Assembly (NCBI RefSeq): GCF_040371755.1
Contig: NZ_BAABWE010000004.1
Span: 124,001 to 188,000 of the forward strand
Source of the DNA: Bermanella sp040371755
GTDB lineage: Bacteria; Pseudomonadota; Gammaproteobacteria; Pseudomonadales; Oceanobacteraceae
Reading direction: 5' to 3'
DNA length: 64,000 bases
The translations under genes and the position numbers were made by a program. The notes beneath the pieces are model-generated. The model did not search any database. It saw only the letters and a program-made list of their open reading frames with translations, and was not told the origin of the DNA. Of this stretch, positions 62,170 to 64,000 are shown in pieces. Numbering within the stretch: position 1 is the first letter of the stretch; each line of letters begins with the position of its first letter.

Positions 62170-63486
62170 TTAGGTTGTAGAAATTGGTAAAGGGCGAACC
62201 GTTAAACGCAAAACATCGGCTCCTATGTAGAGCTGTTCAAATAATTGCAGGGTTTTGTCTTGGATGGGCAGTAGCAGTTCTTTACGTTTTGCTAGCGGCA
62301 GTTCACCAAGGTTTGCTGGGAGTCTTTTTGCGTCAGTAAGCAATCGTTGAAACATGGCGGTTAGCTTATCAGCGCTTTCAGCGTTTTGTTTTTTTATTTC
62401 ACTGGTAAAACCGTTATCCATATTAAATAGGGATTCAATACCACCAATAATATCTAAGATATTATTGGTGTCTTGTGCTGAGAATGGGCTGCGTAAATCT
62501 TCAACGGTATTTTGTGTGAGTAGTGGCTGCAGATGTTTTTCAAGTAAGGTATTTTGCATAGTATCCAAAATGACTTGGTAAATATCACTTAAACTGGATG
62601 TTTTTTGAGCGGCTTTAGGTTGGCGCCATTGTTTGGCGTAATAGCCATGGGCAGGTTCCCATCGGTCCGTTAATTTTTGCAGGTTTTTTACAATCAAGCC
62701 ACTTAATAGGCGCAGGTACTCTCGACGACGATTATGGTTTTGCGGGCCGTTCACAACTACGTGTGCATGATCGTGTGCTTCAGAGCTTTCCGAAGCTCCT
62801 TCAGTGGCGTCATCGTGTATCTCGGCGTCTTCTTTTACAATGGTGTCAGCGGATACGACTTCAACGCTGTTTTCTTGAGGAATAAAATCCCTAGCGCTGC
62901 GTTTGCCGTTTACAGCAAATAGTAAGAACTCCATAGGGTGGAAGCCTAAGCTTGCAAAGCGTAAATCTGAAAACCCATGCTGTGCTTTGATATCGGTTTG
63001 GTTGATGTTTAGCGTAAGGTCATTGACGATGCCGCTGAGGGGGTAAAGGGGCAAATAATCAATGTATCCAGGTTCGATGGGCCAGCTATCTAGGCGCTCT
63101 TGTATGTGCTGATAGGTCTCGTCTTGTTCTCGAAATTGTGGTTTTTCAAAACGGGGCACTTTTTCAAAAAAGCTTACTTTTACATAGGCACTATATGCAG
63201 CAATCCATGCGGCTTGAGCTTCTTCTAATGCCAATGGATTTGGGTGGTGTAAAAAGGAGGTAATGATGGAGTCTAATTCTTGAGCTTTACTTAAAGCGTC
63301 GGACATTTGTGTGTAAACAAATAAATTACTCGTAGATAGCAGGCCGTCACTGTCTACTTCGACTTGGGTTTTAGTCGGGGTGACTTTCTCGGGCGGCTCA
63401 AATAATTTATCACACCCCGATAAGCTAATAGTACTGATGATAATCAGTACATTACAGACGATGTTTACTGGATATCTGGTAATCAA
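62170..63486 (-). CDS. Imelysin-family (M75) lipoprotein, probable iron-related
   Basis: This 438-residue protein has a lipobox SLSGC (Cys25). The imelysin GxHxxE motif is GFHPME (181-186), and FEKVPRFEKPQF plus the C-terminal helical bundle resemble IrpA-type proteins. Imelysins are linked to iron uptake, although no peptidase activity is proven for most. A histidine/acid-rich insert (HDDATEG, then HDHAH at 238-242) may bind metal. It overlaps the HAD gene by four bases (ATGA). Confidence 0.87.
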   Translation of the reverse strand: MITRYPVNIVCNVLIIISTISLSGCDKLFEPPEKVTPTKTQVEVDSDGLLSTSNLFVYTQMSDALSKAQELDSIITSFLHHPNPLALEEAQAAWIAAYSAYVKVSFFEKVPRFEKPQFREQDETYQHIQERLDSWPIEPGYIDYLPLYPLSGIVNDLTLNINQTDIKAQHGFSDLRFASLGFHPMEFLLFAVNGKRSARDFIPQENSVEVVSADTIVKEDAEIHDDATEGASESSEAHDHAHVVVNGPQNHNRRREYLRLLSGLIVKNLQKLTDRWEPAHGYYAKQWRQPKAAQKTSSLSDIYQVILDTMQNTLLEKHLQPLLTQNTVEDLRSPFSAQDTNNILDIIGGIESLFNMDNGFTSEIKKQNAESADKLTAMFQRLLTDAKRLPANLGELPLAKRKELLLPIQDKTLQLFEQLYIGADVLRLTVRPLPISTT

Positions 63487-64000
63487 GTGTCATCCCTTAA
63501 GCTAATAATTGGCCAGTTATGTTCTTTTGCATAAGCGGTTAAGGTGTCGTCAGCATCCACTGCTACAGGATAATCCACTTGTTTTAGTAATGGTAGATCG
63601 TTATGGGAGTCGCTATAAAAGTAACTTCCCTCTAATGATAGCGTTTTTTGCTTGAGCCAAGCTGCTAAGCGCTTCACTTTTCCTTCCTGAAAACTAGGCG
63701 TACCGAATATTTTGCCTGTGTATCGACCGTTTATAACCTCTGGTTCCGTGGCAATAATGTCATCTACCCCCAATTCTTTGGCGATAGGCTCAGTTACAAA
63801 TAGGTTGGTGGCGGTGATAATTAGCAGGTAATCACCTTCATCGCGATGTTTTTGCAGTAGGGCTCGGGATTTATTGGTGATAAGTGGCAGGATATCTTCT
63901 TTTACAAAGGTTTCTCTTAGCTGAAATAGCTCTTCTTGCGGGAATTGTGTTAACGCATTTAGTGAAAATTCTAAATATTCTAGGATATCTAGCTTGCCTA
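63483..64000 (-). CDS. HAD-IB family hydrolase, C-terminal part only
   Basis: The frame continues to the right edge and the start lies outside. About 171 residues are visible. Motif II is in LLIITATNLFV, the lysine in QEGKVKRL, and motif IV is FYSDSHNDLPLL, the HAD-IB/SerB-like order. Substrate unknown. The imelysin gene follows with a four-base overlap, so the two are in one operon. Confidence 0.85.
   Translation of the reverse strand, partial: GKLDILEYLEFSLNALTQFPQEELFQLRETFVKEDILPLITNKSRALLQKHRDEGDYLLIITATNLFVTEPIAKELGVDDIIATEPEVINGRYTGKIFGTPSFQEGKVKRLAAWLKQKTLSLEGSYFYSDSHNDLPLLKQVDYPVAVDADDTLTAYAKEHNWPIISLRDDT

Overview
This window reads as chromosomal DNA from a free-living, probably marine gammaproteobacterium near the Oceanospirillales/Pseudomonadales. 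This placement is inferred from gene content and order: yrfG-hslR-hslO, pckA, dsbB-rsd-algP-like-yheS, ctpA-envC-gpmI-yibN-secB-trmL, a complete-looking MSHA pilus locus, and glnA-ntrB-ntrC next to typA. Base composition is moderate to AT-rich. I saw no rRNA, tRNA, CRISPR array, prophage or intact insertion sequence. The first and last genes run off the window.

Layout. 1-1.8 kb holds a nucleotidase fragment and the heat-shock genes hslR and hslO. 1.85-5.7 kb holds two minus-strand envelope genes, a predicted outer-membrane barrel and a 960-residue lipoprotein. 6.3-7.8 kb is pckA. 8.0-13.5 kb is the most unusual block: a LuxR-type regulator followed on the same strand by a tightly packed four-gene operon of an AvrD-like double-domain protein, a small P-loop kinase-like protein, a HAD phosphatase and an MMPL/RND exporter. 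A lux-box-like dyad lies between the regulator and the operon. The set looks like a signal or small-lipid synthesis, processing, export and sensing module. 14-15.3 kb carries an ECF sigma factor cotranscribed with a SnoaL-like protein. 15.4-16.6 kb has a secreted protein and a lipoprotein with a long Pro-Glu hexanucleotide repeat.

16.8-35.4 kb is mainly housekeeping: tex, gshA, rmf (behind a CRP-like site), a FliL-like protein, dsbB, rsd, a WD40 lipoprotein, a ParA-like ATPase, an AlgP/histone-H1-like protein, yheS, a polysaccharide-deacetylase-fold protein, ctpA, envC, gpmI, a rhodanese, secB and trmL. 35.4-50.8 kb is one head-to-tail MSHA (type IVa-like) pilus operon, mshI to mshQ, without recognisable mshF or mshH. 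Its first gene seems to start at a CTG codon, and its ATPase carries c-di-GMP-binding-type MshEN motifs.

50.9-59 kb is the nitrogen-control region. ntrC, ntrB, a DUF4124 protein and glnA lie on the minus strand, with a sigma-54 promoter and two NtrC-like sites upstream of glnA and a short duplicated scrap of the glnA 3' end beyond its terminator. typA diverges from glnA behind a leader that may contain a small RNA. 59-64 kb holds a SnoaL-like protein, a paired acyl-CoA dehydrogenase operon behind a palindrome, an imelysin-family lipoprotein and a truncated HAD-IB hydrolase. All identifications come from reading the sequence and from remembered family features. No database search was run.
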